A stretch of 64,000 nt of DNA, taken from Burkholderia sp. TSV86. GTDB taxonomy: Bacteria > Pseudomonadota > Gammaproteobacteria > Burkholderiales > Burkholderiaceae. The stretch is from contig NZ_LOWB01000098.1 in the NCBI RefSeq assembly GCF_001522865.1, forward strand, positions 124,001 through 188,000, given 5' to 3'. A model generated the notes under the pieces. The model did no database searches. It saw only the letters and a program-made list of their open reading frames with translations, and was not told the DNA's origin. The position numbers and the translations under genes are program-made. Shown here piece after piece: positions 49,664 through 61,863 of the stretch. Within the stretch, counting starts at the first letter, position 1. Each line of letters starts with the position of its first letter.

Positions 49664-50313
49664 CACGGCGCGGCGCGGCGGAGGATCGGCCGAGCCGCTG
49701 CCGTGCCGCCCGCGCGAACGCGCGGGCGGCAACGCGTCATGGGCCCGGACGCCCGCTATCGGGCTTGCGTCGCCGCGCCTGGCGCTTCGTCGGCTTCGGC
49801 CTCGCTGCGCCCGCCGGCTTGCCGCCGTCGACGCGCGGATGCTTCGTCGATGCACCGCGGCGCTCGGTTGCGTGATGGATCCGCCGGCCTGCTCGCCGAT
49901 ACGTGCCGCCCGGCGTGCCGCGCCAAGATACCGCCCCGACGTGCCGCCACAGCGCCCGAGCGCCGGCCCACCGCCGCGCCCGCGCCCCGCTTCGCACGCC
50001 ACCCGGAAACCTCGGCCCGGCGCACGGATCGTAACTGGATCATGATCGCCGCCGAATAGCCCGCATCATCGCTGCGCGATACCACCGCCTTTTTGCGGTG
50101 CTATCTTGGTTCTCCGGATGGCGATCCACGTGCGCGCCGTGGGCCGGTTCCCGCTGCCGCGTAACGCGCGCCTGATCTGCATGCCATATCCCGTGGATTC
50201 GCCATGACAACGCTACCCATCCCGACCGAACGCCGCTCCGTGCGCCCGCTGCCGCGCCTTCACGCAAGCGCCCCTCGCCCGGCCATCACGCCCTGATTCT
50301 GGAGAAACGCCGG
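49664..50313. other. Intergenic region before xdhC
   Basis: 650 bases with no gene I can support. A 30-codon frame at 50204-50296 (MTTLPIPTERRS...) stops 17 bases before xdhC and could be a leader, but its composition (Arg/Pro-rich) looks random. A short hairpin CACCGC-CTTTTT-GCGGTG lies near 50085. The xdhC promoter should be here. Confidence 0.4.
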
Positions 50314-52465
<2,152 letters not shown>

Positions 52466-52605
52466 CGGCTGAGCCACGCGCGCGCGTCGCCTGCAACGAC
52501 CGCGCTGCCGGCGACGACGCACGACGCGGGCGCGGCGGCCGCGCGCGAAACACCCCGCACCCGGACGCGGCATCCGCGTCACCACTCATGAAGGAGAACG
52601 TGCCG

Positions 52606-53982
52606 ATGGACACCTACCGAGGCGCCGCCGCGCCCGCGAAACGCTCGGCGCTAGAACGCCGCTTCGGCATCCGCGAATCCGGCTCGCGGCTGCGCACGGA
52701 GATCGTCGCGGGCATCACGACGTTCCTGACCGCGATGTACATCATCGTCGTCAATCCCGGCATCCTGTCGCAGGCTGGCGTGCCGTTCGCGGCGGCGCTC
52801 ACCGCGACGGTGCTCGTCAGCTTTGCCGGCAGTTGCGCGATGGGGCTCTACGCACGCAATCCGGTGCTCGTCGCGCCGGGAATGGGAATGAACGCGCTCT
52901 TCACGTTCGTCATGGTCCATGCGGGCAAGATGCCGTGGCAGACCGCGCTCGGCTGCGTGTTCTGGGCCGGCGTGCTGTTTGCCGTGTTGGCCGCGTTCAA
53001 TGCGCGCCAGCTCGTCGTCGACGCGATTGCGCCGAACCTGCGGCATGCAATATCGTGCGGCATCGGGCTTTTCATCAGCCTGATCGGGCTGGTGAACGCG
53101 AAATTCATCGTCGGCGATCCGGTGACGATCGTGCATGCGGCGTCGCTCAACCCGGTCACCGTCACGTTCCTCGCCGGCCTCGCGATCACGACCGTGCTCG
53201 TCGTGCGTCGCGTGACGGGCGCGCTGATGCTCGGCATCGTCGCGACGACGCTGCTCGCGATCCCGATCGGCCGCCTGTGGGGCGACGGCAGCGCATATTG
53301 GCCCGCCGCGCACGCGACGAAAACGCTCGTCAACTGGAACGGCCTCGTCGCCGCGCCGGATTTCTCTGCGGTCGGCCAGCTCGATCTGCTCGGCGCGCTC
53401 AGGTTCGCGTACTGGCCGTTCATCTTCGTGATGCTGTTCACCGCGTTCTTCGACGCGCTATCCACCTTCATGGCGATCTCCGAAGCGGGCAACCTGCGCG
53501 ATCGCGACGGCAATCCGCGCAACATCCGCCAATCGATGATCGTCGACGCGTTCTCGGCCGTGGTATCCGCGCCACTCGGCACAAGCCCCGCGAACGCGTA
53601 TATCGAATCGGCGGCGGGCATCTCGGCGGGCGGACGCACGGGCCTCGTCGCGGTGGTCGCGGGCGTCTGCTTCGTGCCGTTCCTGTTCCTGTCGCCGCTG
53701 TTGTCGCTGGTGCCCGCGATCGCGACGGCGCCCGCGCTCGTGCTGGTCGGCGTGTTCATGATGGAGTCGATCACGAAGATCGAATGGCACCGCCTCGACG
53801 AGGCGATTCCCGCATTCGTCGCGATGATCCTGATCCCGCTCACGTATTCGATCACCGAAGGCATCGCCTACGGCTTTCTGTCGTTCGTCGTGCTCAAGCT
53901 GTTCACCGGCCGCCGCCGCGACGTGAAGCCGGCGATGTGGATCGTCGCCGCGCTGTCCGTGCTGCTCGTCGCGCAACTCTGA
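52606..53982 (+). CDS. AzgA-type purine (guanine/hypoxanthine) permease
   Basis: 458 residues with about 12-14 hydrophobic segments. Family motifs are GITTFLTAMYIIVVNPGIL near the start, VLVAPGMGMNALFTF, the central FFDALSTFMAISEAGNL and SPANAYIESAAGISAGGRTG. It belongs to the AzgA/PbuG branch of the NCS2-like permeases, which import guanine and hypoxanthine with protons. The ATG at 52606 is chosen for its AAGGAG 9 bases upstream. It lies between the deaminase gene and guaD, a position that fits purine import. Confidence 0.92.
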   Translation: MDTYRGAAAPAKRSALERRFGIRESGSRLRTEIVAGITTFLTAMYIIVVNPGILSQAGVPFAAALTATVLVSFAGSCAMGLYARNPVLVAPGMGMNALFTFVMVHAGKMPWQTALGCVFWAGVLFAVLAAFNARQLVVDAIAPNLRHAISCGIGLFISLIGLVNAKFIVGDPVTIVHAASLNPVTVTFLAGLAITTVLVVRRVTGALMLGIVATTLLAIPIGRLWGDGSAYWPAAHATKTLVNWNGLVAAPDFSAVGQLDLLGALRFAYWPFIFVMLFTAFFDALSTFMAISEAGNLRDRDGNPRNIRQSMIVDAFSAVVSAPLGTSPANAYIESAAGISAGGRTGLVAVVAGVCFVPFLFLSPLLSLVPAIATAPALVLVGVFMMESITKIEWHRLDEAIPAFVAMILIPLTYSITEGIAYGFLSFVVLKLFTGRRRDVKPAMWIVAALSVLLVAQL

Positions 53983-54008
53983 TTTCAATCGCTACTGGAT
54001 TTCCAACG

Positions 54009-55322
54009 ATGACCCAAACCGCTTTCCGCGCCCGCCTGCTGACCTTCGACGGCGAGCCCGCGCTGCTCGACAACGCGGCGCGCTTCGAAGAGGACGGCCT
54101 GCTGATCGTCGGCGACGACGGGCGCGTCGTCGCGGCCGGCCCGTATGCGGCGCTCGCGCCGCGCGTCGCGCCCGGCGCGGCGCTCGTCACGCTGCGCGAC
54201 AAGCTGATCGTGCCGGGCTTCATCGACGCGCATGTCCACTATCCGCAAACCGAGATGATCGCGTCGCCCGCGCCGGGCCTGCTGCCCTGGCTCGATCGCT
54301 ACACGTTTCCGACCGAGCGGCGCTTCGCCGATCCCGCGCATGCGCGCGAAGTCGCCGAATTCTTCCTCGATACGCTGCTCGCCTGCGGCACGACCACCGC
54401 GCTCGTCTACTGCACGGTGCACCGGCAATCGGCCGACGCGTTTTTCGAGGCGAGCGACGCGCGCAATCTGCGAATGATCGCGGGCAAGGTGCTGATGGAT
54501 CGCCACTGCCCCGACTTCCTGCGCGATACCGCGCAATCCGGCCATGACGACAGCGCCGCGCTGATCCGCCGCTGGCACGGCCACGGGCGGCAGATGTACG
54601 CGCTGACGCCGCGCTTTGCGCCGACCTCGACGCACGAGCAGCTCGACGCGTGCGGCGCGCTCGCGCGGCAGCATCCGGACGTGTTCGTCCAGAGCCACGT
54701 CGCGGAGAATCTCGACGAAGTGCGCTGGGCGGCCGAGCTGTTCCCCGAGCGCCGCAGCTATCTCGACATCTACGATCACTACGGGCTGCTGCGCCGGCGC
54801 GCGGTGTACGGCCACTGCATCCACCTCGACGACGCCGATCGCCGCCGCTTTGCCGAAACCGGCGCGCTCGCCGCGCATTGCCCGACCTCGAACCTGTTTC
54901 TCGGCAGCGGGCTGTTCGATTTCGGGCGCGCGAGCGCGCAGCGCATGGCGTTCGCGCTCGCGACGGACGTTGGCGGGGGCACGTCGTTCTCGATGCTGCA
55001 GACGATGAACGAAGCGCACAAGATCGCGCGGATGACGGGCCATCATCTGAGCGCGACGCAGATGTTCTGGCTTGCGACGGCGGGCGCGGCGCACGCGCTC
55101 GATCTCGCGGATACGGTCGGCACGCTTGCGCCGCGCAGCGAGGCCGATTTCGTCGTGCTCGATCCGGCCGCGACGCCGCTCGTCGCGCGCCGCGCCGCGC
55201 GCGCGGAATCGCTCGAAGAGCTGCTGTTCGCGCTCGCGCTGCTCGGCGACGACCGTGCGGTTTATCGGACATATGCGGCAGGGCGCTGCGTGCACCGGCG
55301 CGACGCAGCGGACGTGGACTGA
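54009..55322 (+). CDS. guaD: Guanine deaminase
   Basis: 437 residues. Amidohydrolase metal site HVHYPQTEMIASP (HxH), GSTTTALVYCTVH-type loop (CGTTTALVYCTVH), FVQSHVAEN and ATDVGGGTSFSMLQTMNEA. GuaD turns guanine to xanthine, which xanthine dehydrogenase then oxidises. It starts 26 bases after the permease stop and closes the purine cluster. A longer open frame upstream overlaps the permease gene and is not coding. Confidence 0.95.
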   Translation: MTQTAFRARLLTFDGEPALLDNAARFEEDGLLIVGDDGRVVAAGPYAALAPRVAPGAALVTLRDKLIVPGFIDAHVHYPQTEMIASPAPGLLPWLDRYTFPTERRFADPAHAREVAEFFLDTLLACGTTTALVYCTVHRQSADAFFEASDARNLRMIAGKVLMDRHCPDFLRDTAQSGHDDSAALIRRWHGHGRQMYALTPRFAPTSTHEQLDACGALARQHPDVFVQSHVAENLDEVRWAAELFPERRSYLDIYDHYGLLRRRAVYGHCIHLDDADRRRFAETGALAAHCPTSNLFLGSGLFDFGRASAQRMAFALATDVGGGTSFSMLQTMNEAHKIARMTGHHLSATQMFWLATAGAAHALDLADTVGTLAPRSEADFVVLDPAATPLVARRAARAESLEELLFALALLGDDRAVYRTYAAGRCVHRRDAADVD

Positions 55323-55440
55323 GCGCCGGGCGCAACGCGCAACCGGTGCGACGCGGGCGGCAAACTCGATGACCGTGGCGCAAACAACACTGATAAACCG
55401 AAACGCGCCGCGCTATTTTTTCGCTTGGCGCACCACATGC

Positions 55441-55446
55441 TAGAAT
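55441..55446 (+). promoter_or_regulatory. Candidate -10 box of the riboswitch-GDT1 transcript
   Basis: TAGAAT stands about 10 bases before the start of the conserved riboswitch sequence. The -35 region at 17-bp spacing is poor (TTTTCG), so only the -10 is proposed. Confidence 0.45.
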
Positions 55447-55454
55447 GCGCCGTT

Positions 55455-55580
55455 CATTGGGGAGTAGCCGCTTCGCTCGATGCCGCGCCACCCGGCGCGC
55501 TCGTGACGAAGGCGTCCGTCAACAGACTTGGCCTCGCGGCCATGGCGGACGCAGCCCGCAAGGCCTGGCGAGACCGATGG
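55455..55580 (+). promoter_or_regulatory. yybP-ykoY-type manganese riboswitch
   Basis: The leader contains GGGGAGTAGCC (55459 onward), CGTCAACAGAC and, at its 3' side, GGCGAGACC (about 55568-55576). These are the conserved elements of the yybP-ykoY aptamer (RF00080), with paired strands between them. It ends about 80 bases before the GTG of a GDT1/UPF0016 gene, a family that exports Mn(II) and is a known target. The aptamer fit was judged by eye; exact helix limits are approximate. Confidence 0.8.
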
Positions 55581-55658
55581 TTCATCGCGCGCCGCAATCG
55601 GGCCCGGCGCGCGGCGGATCGTCGCTCGCATTCAACCAGGCCCTGGGATATTCGTGCC

Positions 55659-56231
55659 GTGACCCAAGCTTTCCTGATCTCGACGGGCGCCGTCGCCCTC
55701 GCCGAAATCGGCGACAAAACCCAGCTGCTTTCCCTCGTTCTCGCCGCACGCTATCGCAAGCCGATGCCGATCATCCTGGGCGTGCTCGCCGCGACGCTGA
55801 TCAACCACGGCCTGGCCGGCGCGCTCGGCGAATGGCTCGGCGAATATCTGACGCCGTCCGTGATGCGCTGGGCGCTCGCGGTCTCGTTCATCGCAATGGG
55901 CCTGTGGATTCTCGTTCCCGACAAGCTCGACGCCGACGGAGCCAACGCGGCGCGCTCGCGGCTCGGCGTGTTCGGCGCGACGTTCGTCGCGTTCTTCCTC
56001 GCGGAAATGGGTGACAAGACGCAGATCGCGACCGTCGCGCTCGCCGCGCGCTTCCAGGATTACATCGGCGTGGTTGCCGGCACGACCTTCGGGATGATGC
56101 TCGCGAACGTGCCAGCGATCCTGCTCGGCGAGCGCTTCGCGCATCGGCTGCCGACCCGTGTCGTGCACGGCATCGCCGCAGTGCTGTTCATCGTGCTCGG
56201 CGCGCTCGCGTTTATTCGCGGCGGCGCGTGA
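55659..56231 (+). CDS. GDT1/UPF0016 (TMEM165-like) manganese exporter
   Basis: 190 residues with six hydrophobic helices. The family motif E-X-G-D-K-T-Q occurs twice (AEIGDKTQLLSLVLAARY and AEMGDKTQIATVALAARF), giving the two-fold repeat. The bacterial members (MneA) export Mn(II). I chose the GTG at 55659; a longer frame runs back through the riboswitch but is not coding. Regulation by Mn via the riboswitch is inferred. Confidence 0.92.
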   Translation: MTQAFLISTGAVALAEIGDKTQLLSLVLAARYRKPMPIILGVLAATLINHGLAGALGEWLGEYLTPSVMRWALAVSFIAMGLWILVPDKLDADGANAARSRLGVFGATFVAFFLAEMGDKTQIATVALAARFQDYIGVVAGTTFGMMLANVPAILLGERFAHRLPTRVVHGIAAVLFIVLGALAFIRGGA

Positions 56232-56445
56232 CGGCGCGCGGCGCTGCTGCGGGCATACGTGGCGATCGATCGAGCCGCGGGCGGACGATCGACCGACAAG
56301 CAATTGCGTGCCGCTGCCGCAGCGGATCGCGCAACCGCGCGGCGCAACGGGCGGGAGATGACGAAACACGCCGGCGCGGCGCGCTGCCGATTCGCCGGCC
56401 TCGGTTTGCCGGCCTCGGTTCGCCGTTCGCCGCCAGCGTACTTAC

Positions 56446-57147
56446 TTACCGTACTGCCGCAGCCGCCCCGGACGCAGGAGCGGGAGCCGGCACGGCCCGC
56501 TCGTTCGACGGCATCGCAGCCGGGCCGCGCGCGTCGATGGGCAGCCGCACCGTGCGCACCGTCCCGTTGCCGAGCGGAAAATCGGCGAGCGCCGCGCGGG
56601 CCAGATATGGCATCGCCTGCAGTAGCGACGCCCCGTCGCCCGCATTGCGCGCGGAGACGTTATAGACCTCCTTGCCCGTCGCCCGCTCGGAGATCCGGAT
56701 GTCGAGCGTGCGCTCGAAGATCTGGTAGGTCTGGGTCACATAGCCCGCCGGAAACGGCCCCCACGGGCCATACGGCCCCCAAGGCCCGCCGCGCCAATAC
56801 GGGCCGGGGCCGAACCACGGGTCGTAATAGACCGGCTGCGGCACGCTCACCCAGTTGCTTTTGATCCCATACGAAAGCCCGACAAGGTAGCGCGCATCCT
56901 TCGCCGGCACCCGGTTGAACGCATAGGCCGACAGTTCGTTGCCGACGAGTTGCTCGTAAGTGGCCTGCTCCAGGCTATTCTGCTGCTCGGCGGTCCGGCT
57001 GAACGCGTAGGTGCGCGACGCATCGTTGCCGCTCCAGCTCGAGAACGCGGTGACCTGTGTCGTCACATAAGACGTGCAGCCGGACAGCAGCACGAGCGTC
57101 GCGCCCGCGAGCCCGATGACGCCGCGAGCGGTTGAGTAGCGTTTCAT
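56446..57147 (-). CDS. DUF4136 lipoprotein
   Basis: 233 residues. The lipobox LLSGC anchors it (residues about 21-25), so it should be attached to the outer membrane. The DUF4136 domain (FSSWSGNDASRTYAFSRT, ELSAYAFNRVPAKDARYLV) is followed by an unusual Gly/Pro/Trp/Tyr-rich loop (WRGGPWGPYGPWGPF) and an Ala/Pro tail. The role of DUF4136 lipoproteins is unknown. Confidence 0.85.
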   Translation of the reverse strand: MKRYSTARGVIGLAGATLVLLSGCTSYVTTQVTAFSSWSGNDASRTYAFSRTAEQQNSLEQATYEQLVGNELSAYAFNRVPAKDARYLVGLSYGIKSNWVSVPQPVYYDPWFGPGPYWRGGPWGPYGPWGPFPAGYVTQTYQIFERTLDIRISERATGKEVYNVSARNAGDGASLLQAMPYLARAALADFPLGNGTVRTVRLPIDARGPAAMPSNERAVPAPAPASGAAAAVR

Positions 57148-57379
57148 GTTCGTCCTCTTGATCGATGGTCTCGCGCCGGCGGCAGCGCAGCCCGGCAATG
57201 ATGGAAATGATCGGATCATAGCCGCCGCGCGGGCGTCGCGCCGATAATACGCAGACCGTCCGCGCGCGCGAAAAGTTCGGCCGCCCCGCGTGGGCGAAGG
57301 CTTTGTACAATGAGCGTTTCATTGCCGCCGCGCCCGTGCGCGCAGGCGCCCGCCCTTCTCTTACCACCCCACGATCGCC

Positions 57380-60082
57380 ATGTCCGAAACCGCCGCTCCT
57401 TCCGCCGTGATCCGCCGTAGCGACTATACGCGCCCCGCGTTCCTGATCGACACCGTCGCGCTCGAATTCGACCTCGCGCCCGCCCGCACGCGCGTGCGCA
57501 ACACGATGCGCGTGCGCCGCAATCCGGACGCCGCCCGCGCACCGCACCTCGAACTGATGGGCGAGGCGCTCGAATTCGCCGGCGCATGGATCGACGGCGC
57601 GCCGCACGCCGCCGCGCGCGCGCACGAGCATGGCCTGACGGTGGAAAACGTGCCCGACGCGTTCGAGCTGACCATCGACAGCGTGTGCGCGCCCGAATCG
57701 AACACGACGCTGTCCGGCCTTTATGTGTCGAGCGGCAATTTCTTCACGCAGTGCGAAGCGGAAGGCTTCCGGCGGATCACCTACTTCGTCGACCGCCCCG
57801 ACGTGATGGCGACATATACGGTTACGCTGCGCGCGGACAAAACCGGGTATCCGGTGCTGCTGTCGAACGGCAATCTCGTCGATTCGGGCGACCTGCCCGA
57901 CGGCCGCCACTACGCGAAATGGGAAGACCCGTTCAGAAAACCGAGCTATCTGTTCGCGCTCGTCGCGGGCAAGCTGGTCGCGCTCGAGGAGAAAATCACG
58001 ACCGGCTCCGGCAAGGAAAAGCTGCTGCAGGTTTGGGTCGAGCCGCAAGATCTCGACAAGACCCGCCATGCGATGGATTCGCTGATCCATTCGATCCGCT
58101 GGGACGAAAAGCGCTTTGGCCTCGAACTCGATCTCGACCGCTTCATGATCGTCGCCGTCGGCGACTTCAACATGGGCGCAATGGAGAACAAGGGGCTCAA
58201 CATCTTCAACACGAAGTACGTGCTCGCGAATCCGCAAACGGCAACGGACGTCGATTTCGCGAACATCGAATCGGTGGTCGGCCACGAGTATTTCCATAAC
58301 TGGACAGGCAACCGCGTGACCTGCCGCGACTGGTTCCAGTTGAGTCTGAAGGAAGGGCTGACCGTATTCCGCGACCAGGAATTCTCCGCCGACATGGCCG
58401 CGGGCGACGACCTCGACGCCGCCGCGCGCGCGGTCAAACGCATCGAGGACGTGCGCGTGCTGCGCCAGCTCCAGTTCGCCGAGGACGCGGGCCCGATGGC
58501 GCACCCGGTGCGGCCCGAGAGCTATGTCGAGATCAACAACTTCTACACGATGACCGTCTACGAAAAAGGCGCGGAAGTCGTGCGGATGTACCAGACGCTG
58601 TTCGGCCGCGACGGATTCCGCAAGGGAATGGACCTGTACTTCAAGCGCCACGACGGCCAAGCCGTCACCTGCGACGACTTCCGCCACGCGATGGCCGACG
58701 CGAACGGCCGCGATCTCGCGCAATTCGAGCGCTGGTACAGCCAGGCCGGCACACCGCGCGTGGCGGTCAGCGCCGAATACGACGCCGCCGCGAAACGCTA
58801 TTCGGTGACGCTCACGCAAGGCTACGGCGATGCCGCGCCCGCCGCGCGCGACACGCAGAAGGGGCCGCTGCTGATTCCGTTCGCGATCGGCCTGATCGAT
58901 GCCGACGGCCGCGACCTGCCGCTGCGCGTCGAAGGCGAAGCGGCCGCGTCCGGCACGACGCGCGTGCTCGAGCTGACCGAAACCGAGCAGACATTTACGT
59001 TCGTCGATGTCGCCGCCGCGCCACTGCCGTCGCTGCTGCGCAACTTCTCGGCGCCGGTGATCGTCGAGTACGACTATCGCGACGACGAACTCGCGTTCCT
59101 GCTCGCCCACGACAGCGATCCTTTCAACCGCTGGGAAGCGGGCCAGCGGCTCGCGACGCGCACGCTGCTGGCGCTCGCCGCGCGCGCGGCCACCCAGCAG
59201 CCGCTCGCGCTCGACGGCACGTTCGTCGCCGCATTCAAGCGCGTGCTGAACGACGACGCGCTGTCGCCCGCCTTTCGCGAGCTGGCGCTGACGCTGCCGT
59301 CCGAGGCGTATCTCGCCGACCAGATGAACGAAGCCGATCCGGCCGCCGTTCACCGCGCGCGCCAGTTCGTGCGCCACGAGCTGGCGGCCGCGCTGCGCGC
59401 CGACTGGCTCGCCGCCTACGAACGCCACGCGACGCCAGGCGATTACGCGCCGACGCCCGACGCCGCCGGCCGCCGCGCATTGAAGAATCTCGCGCTCGCG
59501 TATCTCGCCGAACTTGACGATCCGGCCGATGCAATCCGGCTCGCGCACGCGCAATACGACGCCGCGAACAACATGACGGACCGCGCGGCCGCGCTCGCCG
59601 CGCTGCTATCCGCCGCCGCGGGTTCGGCATCGGCCGCGCAGCCGGCCGAGCGCGCGCTCGACGATTTCTATCACCGCTTCGAGCACGAGGCGCTCGTGAT
59701 CGACAAGTGGTTCTCGATGCAGGCAACGCGTCGCGGCACGCCCGAGCATCCAACGCTCGATACCGTGCGCCAGCTGCTCGAACATCCCGCGTTCAACCTG
59801 AAGAATCCGAACCGCGCGCGCGCGTTGATCTTCGGCTTCTGCTCGGCGAATCCCGCGCAGTTTCACGCGCCCGACGGCTCCGGCTATGCATTCTGGGCCG
59901 ATCAGGTGCTCGCGCTCGATGCGCTGAATCCGCAAGTTGCCGCGCGGCTCGCGCGCGCGCTCGAGCTGTGGCGCCGCTACATACCCGCGCTGCGCGAGCC
60001 GATGCGCAACGCGCTCGAGCGCGTTGCCGCCGTCGCGCAGTCGCGCGACGTGCGTGAGGTTGTCGAAAAAGCGCTCGCGTAG
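57380..60082 (+). CDS. pepN: Aminopeptidase N
   Basis: 900 residues. M1-family motifs GAMENKGLNIF (substrate N-terminus binding) and HEYFHNWTGNRVT with the zinc-binding HEXXH are intact, followed by the second zinc Glu in SLKEGLTVFRDQEFS. It removes N-terminal residues from peptides in the cytosol. A Tyr near AVYEKGAEVVRMYQ-type region (YEKGAEVVRMYQ) matches the transition-state residue. Length fits the E. coli-type enzyme. Confidence 0.96.
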   Translation: MSETAAPSAVIRRSDYTRPAFLIDTVALEFDLAPARTRVRNTMRVRRNPDAARAPHLELMGEALEFAGAWIDGAPHAAARAHEHGLTVENVPDAFELTIDSVCAPESNTTLSGLYVSSGNFFTQCEAEGFRRITYFVDRPDVMATYTVTLRADKTGYPVLLSNGNLVDSGDLPDGRHYAKWEDPFRKPSYLFALVAGKLVALEEKITTGSGKEKLLQVWVEPQDLDKTRHAMDSLIHSIRWDEKRFGLELDLDRFMIVAVGDFNMGAMENKGLNIFNTKYVLANPQTATDVDFANIESVVGHEYFHNWTGNRVTCRDWFQLSLKEGLTVFRDQEFSADMAAGDDLDAAARAVKRIEDVRVLRQLQFAEDAGPMAHPVRPESYVEINNFYTMTVYEKGAEVVRMYQTLFGRDGFRKGMDLYFKRHDGQAVTCDDFRHAMADANGRDLAQFERWYSQAGTPRVAVSAEYDAAAKRYSVTLTQGYGDAAPAARDTQKGPLLIPFAIGLIDADGRDLPLRVEGEAAASGTTRVLELTETEQTFTFVDVAAAPLPSLLRNFSAPVIVEYDYRDDELAFLLAHDSDPFNRWEAGQRLATRTLLALAARAATQQPLALDGTFVAAFKRVLNDDALSPAFRELALTLPSEAYLADQMNEADPAAVHRARQFVRHELAAALRADWLAAYERHATPGDYAPTPDAAGRRALKNLALAYLAELDDPADAIRLAHAQYDAANNMTDRAAALAALLSAAAGSASAAQPAERALDDFYHRFEHEALVIDKWFSMQATRRGTPEHPTLDTVRQLLEHPAFNLKNPNRARALIFGFCSANPAQFHAPDGSGYAFWADQVLALDALNPQVAARLARALELWRRYIPALREPMRNALERVAAVAQSRDVREVVEKALA

Positions 60083-60666
60083 CGCAGGCTTGCCGCAGCC
60101 GGGCCCGGCTGCGGCAAACGCTTCGGGCAGCTTGACTCGGAACCCATCCGGGCCCGTCAGCGCAACAACGACCCAAAGCGAAACATGCCGGAGCGCAGCA
60201 CCGTGCAATCCCGCAGCGCGGCGCGGGCCGGCGGGCACGCCACGCAGACCGCCCTCTCGCACGCTCCGGCGCGTTGCCCGCCAACGGCGCGCGTTCGCCA
60301 GCGCGGCGCGAAGTCCGATATCGCGCCCAATGCCGATGACGCCCCACGGCGCCCCGACGCACCCGGCCAACGGCACACCGCGCCGGGCCAGCCCGTGAGC
60401 GACCAATGCGCACAGGCCGCCGGCCGGCGCGCACAGCGCCGTTCCTGGCGCGGCGATCCGCCCAAGCCCAAGATCCAGGATCTGGCCCTGCGCGCCGGAA
60501 TCACCGGGCGGCCCTCCGAACCACTGCGGCAAACAGCGCGCGTTACGCCACATTCGGCGCGCTGCGCGCGGAAAAACCGCCGGCCGGCGCAGCGCGGCGA
60601 GTAAAATCGAGCCAATTATTCCTATCCCAGCATCTTCTGCATTTTTCAGCCTCTCGGAGTTCCTCC
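60083..60666. other. Intergenic region between pepN and fbp
   Basis: 584 bases holding a 28-base perfect palindrome just after pepN and otherwise no gene I can support. Open frames on either strand here lack family features. Confidence 0.5.
60090..60117 (+). repeat. 28-base perfect palindrome after pepN
   Basis: TTGCCGCAGCCGGG is followed directly by its reverse complement. It starts 8 bases after the pepN stop. Without a T-run it is not a textbook terminator; it may protect or end the transcript with Rho, or be a binding site. Confidence 0.75.
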
Positions 60667-61680
60667 ATGTCCATTACCCGACGCACCACGCTGTCCAAGT
60701 TCCTGATCGAGCAGCAGCGTGAAACCCATGATCTCCCCGCCGATCTGCGCCTGTTGATCGAAGTGGTCGCGCGCGCGTGCAAGGCAATCAGCTACAACGT
60801 GAGCAAGGGCGCACTGGGCGACGCGCTCGGCACGGCCGGCAGCGAGAACGTCCAGGGCGAGGTTCAGAAGAAACTCGACATCCTGTCGAACGAAATCCTG
60901 CTCGATGCGAATGAATGGGGCGGCAATCTCGCCGCGATGGCATCCGAGGAGATGGAGACGTTCTTCCCGATCCCGGCGAACTACCCGCGCGGCGAATACC
61001 TGCTCGTGTTCGATCCGCTCGACGGCTCGTCGAATATCGACGTCAACGTATCGATCGGCACGATCTTCTCGGTGCTGCGCTGCCCGGACGGCCAGCAAGC
61101 GACCGAGCAGTCGTTCCTGCAACCCGGCACGCAACAAGTCGCGGCCGGCTACGCGGTGTACGGCCCGCAAACCGTATTCGTGCTGACAACAGGCAATGGC
61201 GTGAACTGCTTCACGCTCGATCGCGAAGTCGGCTCGTGGGTGCTGACGCAAAGCAACCTGCAAATTCCGGCCGATACGCGCGAATATGCGATCAACGCGT
61301 CGAACGCGCGCCACTGGTACGACCCGGTGAAGCGCTATATCGACGAACTGAACGCGGGCGCGGATGGCCCGCGCGGCGAGAATTTCAACATGCGCTGGAT
61401 CGCGTCGATGGTCGCCGACGTGCACCGGATCCTGAACCGCGGCGGCGTCTTCATGTACCCGGCCGATAAGCGCACGCCCGATCGCCCGGGCAAGCTGCGG
61501 CTGATGTACGAAGCGAATCCGATGTCGTTCATCGTCGAGCAGGCAGGCGGCGCGGCCACCACGGGCACCGAGCGCATCCTCGACGTTCGGCCGACGGGGC
61601 TGCATCAACGCGTGCCGGTAATCCTCGGCTCGAAGAACGAGGTCGAGCGCATCGCGCGATATCATCAGGAAGCGAAGTAA
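60667..61680 (+). CDS. fbp: Fructose-1,6-bisphosphatase class I
   Basis: 337 residues. It carries the metal site [20 protein letters not shown], the substrate loop [15 protein letters not shown] and [20 protein letters not shown]. The enzyme removes the C1 phosphate of fructose 1,6-bisphosphate in gluconeogenesis. The start at 60667 gives the exact family start [12 protein letters not shown]; longer frames upstream are Arg/Pro-rich and rejected. Confidence 0.97.
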   Translation: MSITRRTTLSKFLIEQQRETHDLPADLRLLIEVVARACKAISYNVSKGALGDALGTAGSENVQGEVQKKLDILSNEILLDANEWGGNLAAMASEEMETFFPIPANYPRGEYLLVFDPLDGSSNIDVNVSIGTIFSVLRCPDGQQATEQSFLQPGTQQVAAGYAVYGPQTVFVLTTGNGVNCFTLDREVGSWVLTQSNLQIPADTREYAINASNARHWYDPVKRYIDELNAGADGPRGENFNMRWIASMVADVHRILNRGGVFMYPADKRTPDRPGKLRLMYEANPMSFIVEQAGGAATTGTERILDVRPTGLHQRVPVILGSKNEVERIARYHQEAK

Positions 61681-61820
61681 GGCTGCGCAAGGGCAGCGCG
61701 ACGCGGGTCATTGGAAAACGCCACGCTGCCCGCGCGTGCGAAATCTGGGGAAGCCGGGCGGCGAAGATTCGGTGAAAACGCTGTTTCGCCCAGCCAACGA
61801 AAAAATTTTCGCCCGCCCTC

Positions 61821-61849
61821 TTGTCAGCTTCGCGTAGGCACCCTATAAT
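61821..61849 (+). promoter_or_regulatory. Promoter of the tRNA-Thr gene
   Basis: TTGTCA (61821-61826) and TATAAT (61844-61849) are separated by exactly 17 bases, a near-perfect sigma-70 promoter, ending 14 bases before the tRNA. Confidence 0.9.
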
Positions 61850-61863
61850 CTCATCTCTCTGTT

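Noticed and set aside
52833..54008. Upstream extension of the guaD frame over the permease gene
   Set aside because: It overlaps a certain transporter gene in another frame and lacks any family feature; guaD starts at 54009.
55425..55658. Upstream extension of the GDT1 frame
   Set aside because: The bases are explained by a riboswitch and promoter; the family alignment begins at the GTG at 55659.
60185..60604. Plus-strand frame between pepN and fbp
   Set aside because: Arg/Pro/Ala-rich and without start signal or family features; frames in other phases are open too.
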